From Cognaticolwellia beringensis (GTDB lineage: Bacteria > Pseudomonadota > Gammaproteobacteria > Enterobacterales > Alteromonadaceae), in assembly GCF_002076895.1 (NCBI RefSeq), contig NZ_CP020465.1, positions 2,294,001 through 2,358,000 of the forward strand: a stretch of 64,000 bases of DNA, read 5' to 3'. This document shows, in pieces, positions 1 to 8,738 of the stretch. How positions within the stretch are numbered: the first letter of the stretch is position 1; each line of letters opens with the position of its first letter. Below the pieces are notes generated by a model. That model was not told where the DNA came from. It made no database searches and saw only the letters and a list, made by a program, of their open reading frames with translations. Made by a program: the position numbers and the translations under genes.

Positions 1-361
1 AGCGGTTAGGTGTTAAACGCGCTGAGAGTCCTTGTCCACGATGATCTATGATCACGCTATCATAGCCCTGATTATCGAGATCGAAAGCTAACTCTTGGTA
101 TTTCAGGTAACTCTCCGAACGGCCAGGTACGATAACAATGTAAGGCTGTTCAGGACGTTTAAAATTAGTCGCATAAGCAATACTAATATTGTCGTCGGTT
201 GTGAATGACGCTTGCTGCACTGATTGCCAGAAGGTTGCAATAGCGATTGTTTTTTCTAGTGTGAGTGCTCGCTTACTCTCTGCGCTAATATTATTAGCCA
301 TTGCTGAAGTTCCTAAAAATAGCCAACATAAAACTAGTGGATAAAATTGCTTATAATTCAC
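1..361 (-). CDS. pldB: PldB-like lysophospholipase / alpha-beta hydrolase (partial, 3' end outside window)
   Basis: Only the first 120 codons are present; the gene continues past the left edge. The translated segment around residues 70-115 has the PldB-type run VPGRSESYLKYQELAFDL followed by IIDHRGQG, the oxyanion and strand region of lysophospholipase L2-like hydrolases; the nucleophile elbow is outside the window. I start at GTG 361 because it adds a hydrophobic N-terminus (YPLVLCWLFLGTSAMA) that looks like a signal peptide; ATG 301 is the alternative and would remove it. The start overlaps the end of the upstream kinase gene by 11 bases, so the two are probably translated together. Its likely role is phospholipid remodelling in the envelope. 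The family call is good; the exact substrate is inferred. Confidence 0.7.
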   Translation of the reverse strand, partial: MNYKQFYPLVLCWLFLGTSAMANNISAESKRALTLEKTIAIATFWQSVQQASFTTDDNISIAYATNFKRPEQPYIVIVPGRSESYLKYQELAFDLDNQGYDSVIIDHRGQGLSARLTPNR

Positions 362-1751
362 TATTTTTGCTTATCTCTAGCGGTAATTCAATGATAACCG
401 TTAGCCCATTTTGGTTATTATTTTGCGCGCTAATATTGCCGTTGTGTGCAACAACGGCTTGTTTTGCTATTGCCATGCCTAAACCTGTGCCACCTGTCGC
501 CCGATCACGCGCTTGAGCAACGCGATAAAAGGGTTCAAACAACTTAGGTAAGTCGTCAGCGGGAACACCGGTACCAGTATCAATGACTTTAATAATGAAC
601 TTCGTGCTTTTTTTACTTAAATTAACGCTTACTTGATGATTTTCATGGCTATAGTTTATCGCATTTATCAAAATATTATTAATGGCGCTAGACAATAAGT
701 TTGGATCTGCAGGCAGTAACGCCGGGCCGTGTGATGTAAAGCTTATGGTTATGGACTTTTCATTCGCGATATATTGCGCATCTTCAATACAAAGGCTTAA
801 TAGCTGCTTAAGATCTACTGACATTAGCTCCATTTGGCTAATGGTATTCTCCAACCTTGATAAGGATAATACATTTGAGATCATATCATCGAGTCTGGTG
901 ATCTCAAGTTCACATCGTTGTAAATGTTTATGTAACAAAGCCTCTGTAATATTATCCTGCTGAGCAAGCCCTAGCGCTATTTGCAATCGAGTCATTGGTG
1001 AACGTAATTCATGAGAAACGTCGGCCATTAGTCGTTGATGCGAGCCAATATTTTGCTCTAGCTTTTCAGCCATTAAGTTGAAACTTACCGCACAAGCGCC
1101 AATTTCATCATTGCGTTGCGCAATTAAGGGTATGCGAGCGCTAAATTCACCATCACCAAAACGTGCCGCCGCTTTTTGCATGGCAATTAATGGCTTAGTT
1201 AATGATCGAGTAAGTAGCCAGAGTAAAAAGGAACTGATAATGATTGGAATAGCTATGCGCAACCATGTTGGCATACGTTGAATGATGCTACCAAAGGGAG
1301 GCTTTCGATCACGACTTGCTAAATATAATTGATAGGGGGTACCAGCAACATCAATTGCTATAGGCCCCGTCATACGATAAAACTCAAACTTGATAGTGGT
1401 GAGACGATCGAGGTTATTCTCGGCTAAAAACTCTTCTAAACTCGCGATTTGCCATCGGTCAGAAGAGTGCACTTCATTTGTAGTAGTGTTTTTTAAGAGT
1501 AATTCACGGCCTTGTTTTTTTGACAAGATTGACAGCACTTTTTGTGTTGTGCCAACAGGGGTGAGTGTCAATTTATGGTTAATTCTTTCCATTCTAGCGA
1601 TATCGGAATGATGGGTCGGGATAATAAAGCTTTTTGTTCTAAATTGTTCAGATACTAATCTCGTGATGCCTATGGTTAAAATAACAATTAACCAAAAATA
1701 AATAAATAGCTTGGCGCCTATTGAAGAAAATTTGCTGGGCATTTTAAACAT
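351..1751 (-). CDS. cpxA: CpxA-type sensor histidine kinase
   Basis: A 466-residue inner-membrane histidine kinase. It has a membrane segment at about 14-33, a periplasmic sensor domain to about 162, a second membrane segment at about 163-185, then HAMP, a DHp domain with the H-box MADVSHELRSP near residue 245, and an HATPase domain with an N-box (NNILINAINYS), DTGTGVP and the G-rich GGTGLGMAIAKQ. All catalytic motifs are intact. It shares a one-base stop/start overlap with the response regulator at 1751, and a Spy/CpxP-type gene is divergent, which together support a Cpx envelope-stress kinase. The periplasmic domain alone would not identify the signal, so CpxA is assigned mainly from organisation and family resemblance. 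Confidence 0.85.
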   Translation of the reverse strand: MFKMPSKFSSIGAKLFIYFWLIVILTIGITRLVSEQFRTKSFIIPTHHSDIARMERINHKLTLTPVGTTQKVLSILSKKQGRELLLKNTTTNEVHSSDRWQIASLEEFLAENNLDRLTTIKFEFYRMTGPIAIDVAGTPYQLYLASRDRKPPFGSIIQRMPTWLRIAIPIIISSFLLWLLTRSLTKPLIAMQKAAARFGDGEFSARIPLIAQRNDEIGACAVSFNLMAEKLEQNIGSHQRLMADVSHELRSPMTRLQIALGLAQQDNITEALLHKHLQRCELEITRLDDMISNVLSLSRLENTISQMELMSVDLKQLLSLCIEDAQYIANEKSITISFTSHGPALLPADPNLLSSAINNILINAINYSHENHQVSVNLSKKSTKFIIKVIDTGTGVPADDLPKLFEPFYRVAQARDRATGGTGLGMAIAKQAVVAHNGNISAQNNNQNGLTVIIELPLEISKNSEL

Positions 1752-2452
1752 TAATTTAACTCTCCCGCTAAGAATATGTAGCCAGCACCACGAATAGTTT
1801 TAAGTTTGTCACTCGGGCTAAAAGGCAGTAATTTACGTCGAATGTTACTGACATGCATATCTATACTGCGGTCGAAAGCACTTAACTTACGTTTTAATAC
1901 TTGTTCTGAAATTTCATTTTTACTGACAATTTCGCCTGGTTTTGCCATTAAATGCTCAATGATTTGGTATTCAGTGCCAGTAAGCTCAATAAACTGGTCG
2001 TGACAACTGACTTGTCGAGTTGCATGATTAAGTTTTACGCCGTTAACGTACAATGCTGACGTTTGCTCTTTACTGTTTTTTACGATGTCTATTCGTCGAA
2101 GAATGGCGTTAATTCGGGCAAGCAATTCACGGTGCTGAAAAGGCTTAGGTAAATAGTCATCAGCGCCAAGTTCTAGGCCCAATATTCGTGAGGCATTATC
2201 ACCTTTAGCGGAAAGCATTAAAATAGGCGTTTTGTGATTACCTCCTAAGGCTTTTAGTACTTCAAAACCGGTTAATCCAGGCATCATAACATCTAATAAA
2301 ATTAACGAAATTTTATTATCGAATGCTTTTTCTAGCCCTGAAATTCCGTCATGGCAGCTTACTAATTCAAAGCCTTCTGTAGCGAGGTAATCTGTTAATA
2401 ATTCAGCAAGTTCTTTGTCATCATCAATTAATAAAAGTTTATGCTTTTTCAT
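1751..2452 (-). CDS. cpxR: CpxR-type response regulator
   Basis: A 233-residue OmpR/PhoB-family regulator. The receiver domain has the acidic triad at D10-D12, the phospho-acceptor D54 in LLDVMMPG, S81 as the conserved hydroxyl and K103 in LPKPF. The C-terminal winged helix (about 130-230) ends in the typical IRRKL...TIRGAGYIF stretch. It is the first gene of the operon with the kinase and the PldB-like hydrolase. A CpxR-like box lies about 100 bases upstream, between this gene and the divergent Spy/CpxP gene, so autoregulation is likely. It should bind DNA as a phosphorylated dimer and control envelope protein quality genes. Confidence 0.88.
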   Translation of the reverse strand: MKKHKLLLIDDDKELAELLTDYLATEGFELVSCHDGISGLEKAFDNKISLILLDVMMPGLTGFEVLKALGGNHKTPILMLSAKGDNASRILGLELGADDYLPKPFQHRELLARINAILRRIDIVKNSKEQTSALYVNGVKLNHATRQVSCHDQFIELTGTEYQIIEHLMAKPGEIVSKNEISEQVLKRKLSAFDRSIDMHVSNIRRKLLPFSPSDKLKTIRGAGYIFLAGELN

Positions 2453-2549
2453 CGTTGTTCCCGCGAATCATTAGTTATATGTCTAACGCATCAATTAATT
2501 TGTCCGATGAATATTATAATAACGTATAAGTGAAAGACCGATTGCTATC

Positions 2550-2565
2550 TTTACAAAACATTTAC
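2550..2565 (-). promoter_or_regulatory. Candidate CpxR binding site
   Basis: On the minus strand this reads GTAAA, six bases, GTAAA, which fits the known CpxR recognition form of two direct GTAAA half-sites separated by a few bases. It sits between divergent cpxR and the Spy/CpxP gene, where it could serve both. Binding itself is inferred. Confidence 0.65.
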
Positions 2566-2596
2566 GTTGGTTTGCGTTTCTTTTCGTTGCACAAAT

Positions 2597-2602
2597 TATA
2601 CT
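2597..2602 (+). promoter_or_regulatory. Probable -10 element of the Spy/CpxP gene
   Basis: TATACT lies 29 bases before the start codon, with a weak TTGCGT about 19 bases upstream of it and the CpxR-like box further upstream. A weak -35 fits an activator-dependent promoter. A GAGGA ribosome binding site is at 2618-2622. Confidence 0.45.
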
Positions 2603-2630
2603 GGTGTTGAATTAATTGAGGAACTAAATT

Positions 2631-3116
2631 ATGCAAATACAAAAACTGTATTCAAAAATAAAACCATACGCAGCTATGAGTGTGCTTGTGCTTGGTATCA
2701 GTAGTCTTAGTGTTAATGCTATGGGCCACAAAAATGACAGCCATAACGTTGAGAAGAGTCAACAACAGGGCGAAGGGGCTAAAAAACACCATGCAAAGAT
2801 AAAAAAGCACATGCATCGTTTAGCTAAAAAGCTAGATCTAACGTCAGAGCAGCGCGACGAAATCAAGGTGATTTTTGCTGGAATGAAAGAAGACAGGCTA
2901 GCACATAAGGCGAATTTCACTGGCTTTAATGAGCAAGTAAAATCTTTACTACAAGCCAGTAAATTTGATGAGAATAAGTTTGATGCTATTTATGCAGAGT
3001 TTCAACCGAACTTTCAAAAAATGGCTATGGACAAGGCAAAGATTCGCCATGCAATTATGCAAGTGTTAACACCTGAGCAACAGAAAAAATTTCTAACTAT
3101 GGGTAAACATCGTTAA
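2631..3116 (+). CDS. Spy/CpxP-family periplasmic chaperone
   Basis: A 161-residue exported protein. A signal peptide covers about residues 1-31 (AAMSVLVLGISSLSVNAMG). The mature part is helical and charged and carries the two LTxxQ motifs that define the family: LTSEQ near residue 78 and LTPEQ near residue 149. Family members act as periplasmic chaperones or as inhibitors of CpxA. The gene is divergent from cpxRA, the classical arrangement of cpxP, so it is probably both a target and a feedback partner. It converges with the M56 gene with only three bases between the stop codons, leaving no room for a separate terminator. Whether it is closer to CpxP or to Spy cannot be settled by eye. Confidence 0.8.
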   Translation: MQIQKLYSKIKPYAAMSVLVLGISSLSVNAMGHKNDSHNVEKSQQQGEGAKKHHAKIKKHMHRLAKKLDLTSEQRDEIKVIFAGMKEDRLAHKANFTGFNEQVKSLLQASKFDENKFDAIYAEFQPNFQKMAMDKAKIRHAIMQVLTPEQQKKFLTMGKHR

Positions 3117-3119
3117 GGT

Positions 3120-5078
3120 TTAATTTAAAAGGCTAAACGAGAATATTTTAGACATTTTGCTTTCTACCGCTCGGCCATTTTCTTTGGCAGGTAGAAAGCG
3201 CCACTTCTCCATCGCTTGTCGAATGTTATTACGGAAATAGCTGACTTTACTTTTAGTTTCAAACTGTATGTCTTTTACTCTGCCATTACTGTCGATATTA
3301 AACTCCACCATAATCTCTAATTCGATACCTTTTCTTTTTGCTGTTGAAGGATACTTAGGTTCAGTTGAGTCTACTAATTTCGCTGCTACTGTATTGGTCT
3401 GCAAAAAGCTGTGTTCAACGACATTATTGCTGAGCTTGCCTTGATTAAAATGTGTATTTCTTAATTGCGCATTATTATCCGCTTGCTCTTGGTAACTAAA
3501 GCCATATTGTGTTCTGTTTAAGGTCGTTATTGTCGTATCTCTGGGGATTACAGGCTCATTTAATAGTGTGCTAATTTGCTGTGTATATGAGTTTGCTTTT
3601 GCCGAAGTATGCTTGGAGTCAGTGCGTTCGAATGCTAATTCAGACGTCGATTTATTTTTCGTTATTTTGGGTTGCTGCTTAACCGGTGTAACCGTTGTTA
3701 ATGCTGGATGATGTTGTGCGGAATTTTTCATCTCACTTGAATTTACATGCACAATAGGCAACTCGTTATAATAAGCGGTAGTGAGTGGTTTACTCTCTAC
3801 ATTAAGCGGCTTTAACGGTGCTTTTTCAGCGAAGCTAAGTGTTTCTTTTCGCGTCTTAACGGCTATATCAACTTTATTAAACGCCGCAGACTCGCTAGGA
3901 TTTGACTTATCGATAGCTAATAAGCGCCTAGCAAGTGAATTGTTATTATTCGTTTGCTGAAAAGTTAGGGGTAAATGCGATATTGAACTTTTAGACAGCG
4001 TTGCTGCAGAGTTATGTAATGAAATGCTACCTGACTGTAAATCAATAATGGGTAAGGTTAATGAATATTTCGAAAATAGAAATACAATGGTCAATAATAT
4101 GGTAAATGAAGCAAGCCATTTACCTGAATCGGTTGTTTTTGTGCAGTGTTGTTGCTTGCCTAGCAGACGTACAACCCGTTGCTTTAAATCACCACCAGAA
4201 GCGGCCATAGCCATATTGGGTATGGTGTGATGGCGATGTTTTTCACATAATGATGCGGTGTCTGCCAACGTATGCGCATAGGCAAGTGAACTGCCACAAT
4301 GTTGCACGGCAATATCATCGCTACAATATTCTCTTTCGTTACGCATTTGTTTTGAAACCCAGCTAACCGAGGGATGAAAAAACAGCAAAATTTCAACGAG
4401 AGTTTGTAAAAAATTAACCAAATAATCATGACGTCGAATGTGCGCTAGTTCGTGCAGTAACAACATATCTAATTGTTGCGGGGTTAATCCCGACAACATG
4501 CTAAATGGAATAAGGACCACAGGTTTTAACCAACCTATTGCCATCGGGACATCGGTTTTACTAGAAAGTAATAGGGCTACATTTCTCGTAAGTCCGACTT
4601 TAGTGATCAGTGCATCAAATCGCTTTTGTAGTGTAATATCGGCAGACGTGCAGCCCTGAAGCGGCATTTTATTAACATTATACAGTTCTATTATTAATTT
4701 AAGCGCAAGCACGATTACGATTGCAAGCCACACCATAGCAAGCGCAGGTAAGTATTCTAACCATTCCATATACCAAACGTTTGCGGATATTTGTTCTAGA
4801 TAAAAGTTTTGATCGAGTAAAGGCAAGTTGTGAGCAAAGATCGTAGCTTGACGATAATCAATATCGTAAACAATAAAGAAAGTGATGATAGGTAAAATTA
4901 GATTAGCGAGCATCGCCATGGAGCTTAAAGCGTAGCGTAATTGGGATTTTTGATAGGATATTAGCGAAAGTATAGCTTTTAATACCACTGCAATTAGAAC
5001 CCCTTGCCATAAAAAATGGATAAGAGTAATGGCTAACGCAGCTAATAATGGGCTATTTATTAAGCTTTCCTGAAACAT
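3120..5078 (-). CDS. M56 (BlaR1/MecR1-type) membrane metallopeptidase with C-terminal TonB-like domain
   Basis: A 652-residue protein. N-terminal membrane helices lie near 10-40, 50-70 and 108-132; the zinc-peptidase motif HELAH is at 209-213, with a downstream glutamate in NEREYCSDD; another membrane helix lies near 325-345. The middle (about 350-560) is low complexity and Ser/Thr/Asn rich. The last 90 residues (from EPKYPSTAKRKG to the end) resemble a TonB C-terminal domain, which many stand-alone M56 proteins carry in place of BlaR1's penicillin-binding domain. A BlaI-type repressor gene lies 32 bases upstream. The likely role is signal-triggered proteolysis that relieves the repressor; the signal is unknown and no beta-lactamase gene is nearby. 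Confidence 0.85.
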   Translation of the reverse strand: MFQESLINSPLLAALAITLIHFLWQGVLIAVVLKAILSLISYQKSQLRYALSSMAMLANLILPIITFFIVYDIDYRQATIFAHNLPLLDQNFYLEQISANVWYMEWLEYLPALAMVWLAIVIVLALKLIIELYNVNKMPLQGCTSADITLQKRFDALITKVGLTRNVALLLSSKTDVPMAIGWLKPVVLIPFSMLSGLTPQQLDMLLLHELAHIRRHDYLVNFLQTLVEILLFFHPSVSWVSKQMRNEREYCSDDIAVQHCGSSLAYAHTLADTASLCEKHRHHTIPNMAMAASGGDLKQRVVRLLGKQQHCTKTTDSGKWLASFTILLTIVFLFSKYSLTLPIIDLQSGSISLHNSAATLSKSSISHLPLTFQQTNNNNSLARRLLAIDKSNPSESAAFNKVDIAVKTRKETLSFAEKAPLKPLNVESKPLTTAYYNELPIVHVNSSEMKNSAQHHPALTTVTPVKQQPKITKNKSTSELAFERTDSKHTSAKANSYTQQISTLLNEPVIPRDTTITTLNRTQYGFSYQEQADNNAQLRNTHFNQGKLSNNVVEHSFLQTNTVAAKLVDSTEPKYPSTAKRKGIELEIMVEFNIDSNGRVKDIQFETKSKVSYFRNNIRQAMEKWRFLPAKENGRAVESKMSKIFSFSLLN

Positions 5079-5110
5079 GCCTATTTAAGTTACCTTTTAG
5101 TATTAGTTAA

Positions 5111-5497
5111 TTATGATTGTTGTTCTAATTCATTGAGTAACTGTCTAATATCTTCAATTTCTTCTTTACTGGTTGAGTTATCTAACGCACGCATGACTAA
5201 TTTAGATGTAGAACCACCAAAAGCTTTTAAAACTAAGTCTTTTAATAAAGATGATTGTGTAACCATTTCACTGTTCGCGGGGGCATAAACATGTGCTCGG
5301 TTGCTTTCATCACGAATGACTAAGGTTTTTTCGTGCATTATTTGTAGTATTTTAAGTACTGTAGTATAGCCTGTTGTTTGAGTTTGGCTAACTGTTTCAT
5401 GGATTTGTCGAACCGTAGCAGGTCCCATTCTCCAAAGAATATTAAGCAAGGTGAGTTCCGCCTCTGTAGGCTTAATATTTGATTTATCTCGTGACAT
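5111..5497 (-). CDS. BlaI/MecI/CopY-family transcriptional repressor
   Basis: A 128-residue winged-helix repressor. The recognisable core is EAELTLLNILWRMGPATVRQI followed by TTVLKILQIMHEKTLV, typical of the BlaI/MecI DNA-binding domain, with a short C-terminal dimerisation region that in the family contains the cleavage site. It is cotranscribed with the M56 peptidase. An AAGGAA ribosome binding site precedes the ATG and a TATAAT-like -10 lies at 5530-5535 on the same strand. A dyad at 5589-5606 is a candidate operator. In known pairs the peptidase inactivates the repressor, so this is probably a self-regulated two-gene module rather than a resistance locus. Confidence 0.88.
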   Translation of the reverse strand: MSRDKSNIKPTEAELTLLNILWRMGPATVRQIHETVSQTQTTGYTTVLKILQIMHEKTLVIRDESNRAHVYAPANSEMVTQSSLLKDLVLKAFGGSTSKLVMRALDNSTSKEEIEDIRQLLNELEQQS

Positions 5498-5529
5498 TGA
5501 GATTCCTTAAGGCAAATTTATCTAGAATT

Positions 5530-5535
5530 ATTATA
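5530..5535 (-). promoter_or_regulatory. Probable -10 of the blaI-like operon
   Basis: Reads TATAAT on the minus strand, preceded by GG, 33 bases before the repressor start codon. No good -35 is seen at 17 bases. Confidence 0.4.
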
Positions 5536-5588
5536 CCAAGCGGATTATTTATTTTTCACTCAAGGAGAATTAATCAATTTGGTATTGT

Positions 5589-5606
5589 ATACGAAAATAC
5601 TCGTAT
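5589..5606. promoter_or_regulatory. Dyad, candidate BlaI-type operator
   Basis: ATACGA, six bases, TCGTAT: a perfect six-base inverted repeat upstream of the repressor/peptidase operon. BlaI/MecI operators are short dyads of similar size but a different consensus (TACA/TGTA), so assignment rests on position and symmetry only. Confidence 0.35.
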
Positions 5607-5721
5607 CTTATTTCTCTATCCTAGCTTGAGACGAATAAATGAGCAATAGCAATTACTCATTAGTTCCATTTAATTGTCAATAAAATAGCCAAAAGTGTTT
5701 ATATTCAGTGACTCGGCAGTG

Positions 5722-6468
5722 TTAAGTCAGCGCCGATATCGTTTGACGTGTGCGCAGTGGGAAGTTTGTAAATATGCCGTCTACTTGAAAATCAAGGCAT
5801 TGCTTGATTTGATCTGGATGATCGACAGTATAGACCCAGACTTTTAAACCTCTGCGATGAGCGTCTTTAATTATTTCTGGATTCATACACTCAATTGAAA
5901 GGTTTAACATGTTTACTTTTAGTTGTTGGCAAAACTCAGCGTAATTAATCGGGCAACAAGCTATTAATGCGGCGGTGGTCATTTCAGGAAAATGATTTGC
6001 CACATAAACAAGTGCGTGATGATTAAATGAAGAGATAACAAGTTGTTGAAACGTTATTAATTTGCGTGCTTGAGCATGTCGAATTACTGCTTCGAGCTTT
6101 TGCATTTCGTTAGCTAGCTGAGCTCCTTGTGTTGCAGATTTCAGCTCAATATTGATCTGGCATTGGATATTAATACATTGTAAGGCTTGAACTAAGGTAC
6201 AGATATTGTACTTGGCGTTAGGTGACGTGTGAATAAGTTCATCGAGTGGTACTTGATTAAAATGGACTTTTTCTTCGCCATGATTACTGCCGTTAATGTC
6301 GATAATTTTTAGGTAGCTGTCGTGCAGGAGAATAAATTCTGAGCTGGGTTGATGAAATTGCACATCAAACTCAATAGCGTCACAACCTTGTATTAAGGCC
6401 TGTTCAAATGCTAGCAGTGAGTTTTCAGCAAACTCACCACTAGCACCTCTGTGGGCAATGACTTTCAT
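5722..6468 (-). CDS. ugpQ: Glycerophosphodiester phosphodiesterase
   Basis: A GDPD-family enzyme hydrolysing glycerophosphodiesters to glycerol-3-phosphate and an alcohol. It begins with the signature IAHRGASGEFAENSLLAFEQA, in which the His-Arg and Glu-Asn residues are catalytic or metal-binding, followed by EFDVQ and HD (LLHDSYL), IELK, and the C-terminal VYTVD and DGIFTNFP motifs. I chose ATG 6468 because GGAG at 6478-6481 sits nine bases upstream; an in-frame ATG at 6486 lacks such a site. There is no signal peptide, so it is cytoplasmic like UgpQ. It lies 44 bases downstream of psd in the same direction, consistent with a phospholipid turnover role. Confidence 0.87.
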   Translation of the reverse strand: MKVIAHRGASGEFAENSLLAFEQALIQGCDAIEFDVQFHQPSSEFILLHDSYLKIIDINGSNHGEEKVHFNQVPLDELIHTSPNAKYNICTLVQALQCINIQCQINIELKSATQGAQLANEMQKLEAVIRHAQARKLITFQQLVISSFNHHALVYVANHFPEMTTAALIACCPINYAEFCQQLKVNMLNLSIECMNPEIIKDAHRRGLKVWVYTVDHPDQIKQCLDFQVDGIFTNFPLRTRQTISALT

Positions 6469-6512
6469 TTTATCAATCTCCATCACTGGGATTGAAAGCC
6501 AAAGCAGATAAC

Positions 6513-7394
6513 TTACGCACTTTCATCTGTTTTAATTAGATCTGCATAATGTTCACCAAGGCGAGTAACGGTTTCAGGCCCTGCTGCTTGGTTAAATTTG
6601 ACCATATTTGGCGCGAAAGTAGTAACCACTGTAGAGCCTAATTTAAATCGGCCCATTTCAGCGCCTTTCTCTAGTGTTATCTCACTGGCGCCTTCAGCTG
6701 GATATTGCCAGCGAAATACATCTGTACCCGCAGGAGGTGTTATTGTTCCACCCCATACGGTTTCAATGCTGGCGACTATTGTTGCACCAACCAGTACCAT
6801 TGCCATTGCACCATGTGCTGTATCAAAAATAGCCACTACTCGCTCGTTACGGGCAAATAGGTTAGGAACATTATTCGCCGTTAACGGATTTACTGAAAAT
6901 AAATCACCAGGTACATAAATCATTTCTCGTAATGTACCTGTTATAGGCATATGAATGCGGTGATAATCTTTTGGCGCAAGATAAATACATGAAAACTCAC
7001 CGTCTTGAAAAGGCGCTGCCGTTGCTTTATCGCCACCTAGTAACGTTTCTAAGCTGTAATTAAAGCCTTTTGCTTGAATAAGTTGCCCTTGCTCAATGGG
7101 ACCTTGTTGACTAATTGCGCCATCAACAGGATAACAAACGGTATTTGGATCATCGAGAATAGTACGGGCACCGTCTTCAAGCTCACGGGTGAAAAAGTCA
7201 TTAAAGGTTTTAAAATCAGTGGCATTTTTTAATTTAGCTTCTGCCATATTAATATCATAAGCTTTAATGAACTTACTGATGGCCTTAGTAGTAAGCCAGC
7301 CAGCTTCTGCAGCAGCAAATTTACCAACAAGTCTTGAGATGGCATGCTTTGGCATCATATATTGCAGAGCGATTTTTATTTTATTAACTAACAC
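6513..7394 (-). CDS. psd: Phosphatidylserine decarboxylase proenzyme
   Basis: A 293-residue enzyme making phosphatidylethanolamine from phosphatidylserine at the inner membrane. It has the self-cleavage motif LGST at 252-255, with S254 becoming the pyruvoyl group, and the conserved regions [36 protein letters not shown] and NERVV. Its length is normal for the short bacterial type. It is followed by ugpQ and preceded 30 bases upstream by rsgA, forming an rsgA-psd-ugpQ set; the rsgA-psd neighbourhood is common in gammaproteobacteria. Confidence 0.95.
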   Translation of the reverse strand: MLVNKIKIALQYMMPKHAISRLVGKFAAAEAGWLTTKAISKFIKAYDINMAEAKLKNATDFKTFNDFFTRELEDGARTILDDPNTVCYPVDGAISQQGPIEQGQLIQAKGFNYSLETLLGGDKATAAPFQDGEFSCIYLAPKDYHRIHMPITGTLREMIYVPGDLFSVNPLTANNVPNLFARNERVVAIFDTAHGAMAMVLVGATIVASIETVWGGTITPPAGTDVFRWQYPAEGASEITLEKGAEMGRFKLGSTVVTTFAPNMVKFNQAAGPETVTRLGEHYADLIKTDESA

Positions 7395-7424
7395 TATCTT
7401 TCCTTAATTTTTATATTTTCTGTT

Positions 7425-8462
7425 TTAATCATTAAAGCGCGAGGTCAGGGTATTATCACCTAAACTGGCTAATATTTTTTGGAAACTGGCTAAACGTTCA
7501 GGGAATATTTTACCCTCGTCTCTAGCGGCAATTAACGCACAGCCGGGATCGTTTTGGTGTTTGCAGTCACGAAATTTGCAGGTACCTAAATATTCGTCAA
7601 ACTCGATAAAGCCATTACTGACTTGCTCGGGTGACAAATGCCATAAGCCAAACTCTCTTATGCCTGGTGAGTCTATCAAATCTCCGCCTTGTTCAAAATG
7701 ATACAGTCGAGCAACGGTAGTGGTGTGTTGTCCTAGCCCTGAATTTTCTGAAACTATTTTCGTCACTACACCCAATTCAGGCATCAAGGTGTTAGTGAGT
7801 GTAGACTTACCCACGCCAGATTGGCCAACAAAAACGCTGGTATGTTGGCTAAGTTGTAACTTTAACTCGGCAATACCTTCACCGGTTTCATTACTCATAT
7901 AAGTGACTTGATAGCCAATTTTACGATAAATATTTAATTGATTTTCAATCGCTTCACGATTGCTATCATCGAGTAAATCGACTTTGTTCAATAGAATGAC
8001 GGGTGTAATACCGGTTTGTTCCGCCGCGACTAAATATCGGTCGATAATGTCAGCATTAAAGGCCGGTAATACTGATGAAACAATGAGTATTTGGCTAATG
8101 TTGGCGGCAATATGCTTAACACCATCATATACATCAGGGCGACTAAGCACAGAGTCTCGCTCGTGCACCGCTTCTATAACACCTGAGATACTGTGTTGAG
8201 TTTCTTTGCCTTTACGCCAAAGTACTTTATCTCCACACACTAAAGAAGTAATACTGCGACGTAAATTACAACGGAAAATTTCGCCATCGCTGCTTTCTAC
8301 ATCGGCATGTTGTCCAAAACGACTGATAACTGTACCTGTTTCGGCCGCTGCGAGTTCATCATCTTGCCATTGCACCTTTTCAGTAGATTTACGTAACTTC
8401 TTACTTTGGTTAGCTTTGATCTGCCGCGCTTGACCTTTGGTTAGTTTTTTGGCTTTAGCCAC
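7425..8462 (-). CDS. rsgA: Small ribosomal subunit biogenesis GTPase RsgA
   Basis: A 345-residue circularly permuted GTPase: G4 (NKVD, about 160-163) precedes G1 (GQSGVGKS) and G3 (DSPG). The N-terminus has a basic segment and an OB-fold region; the C-terminus has the zinc-binding Cys/His set in GTCKFRDCKHQNDPGC. It helps mature the 30S subunit. All motifs are intact. The gene is divergent from orn, separated by 276 bases. Confidence 0.95.
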   Translation of the reverse strand: MAKAKKLTKGQARQIKANQSKKLRKSTEKVQWQDDELAAAETGTVISRFGQHADVESSDGEIFRCNLRRSITSLVCGDKVLWRKGKETQHSISGVIEAVHERDSVLSRPDVYDGVKHIAANISQILIVSSVLPAFNADIIDRYLVAAEQTGITPVILLNKVDLLDDSNREAIENQLNIYRKIGYQVTYMSNETGEGIAELKLQLSQHTSVFVGQSGVGKSTLTNTLMPELGVVTKIVSENSGLGQHTTTVARLYHFEQGGDLIDSPGIREFGLWHLSPEQVSNGFIEFDEYLGTCKFRDCKHQNDPGCALIAARDEGKIFPERLASFQKILASLGDNTLTSRFND

Positions 8463-8738
8463 AAGTTAGTCTCATTTTATGTTAAGTCAGCATGTATACC
8501 TGTTCCACTTTAGGATGCAGTTTCAGCGCTAAGCTAGGAAATCAGTATCTTGAAGTAGGGCGGGCATAAACTCGAATCTGTTCAGGCGCCGACAAATAAA
8601 TTTAATCATGCTACATTCTGACGTATTATATACTCAAGCATTATATAAATGCATGTGTAATCGCGCCTTTTACAGACTCAACGCTATGTGGCTGGTTTGT
8701 TAAAAGAGACAAACTGATGAAAAGTAATGAAGGTAGAA

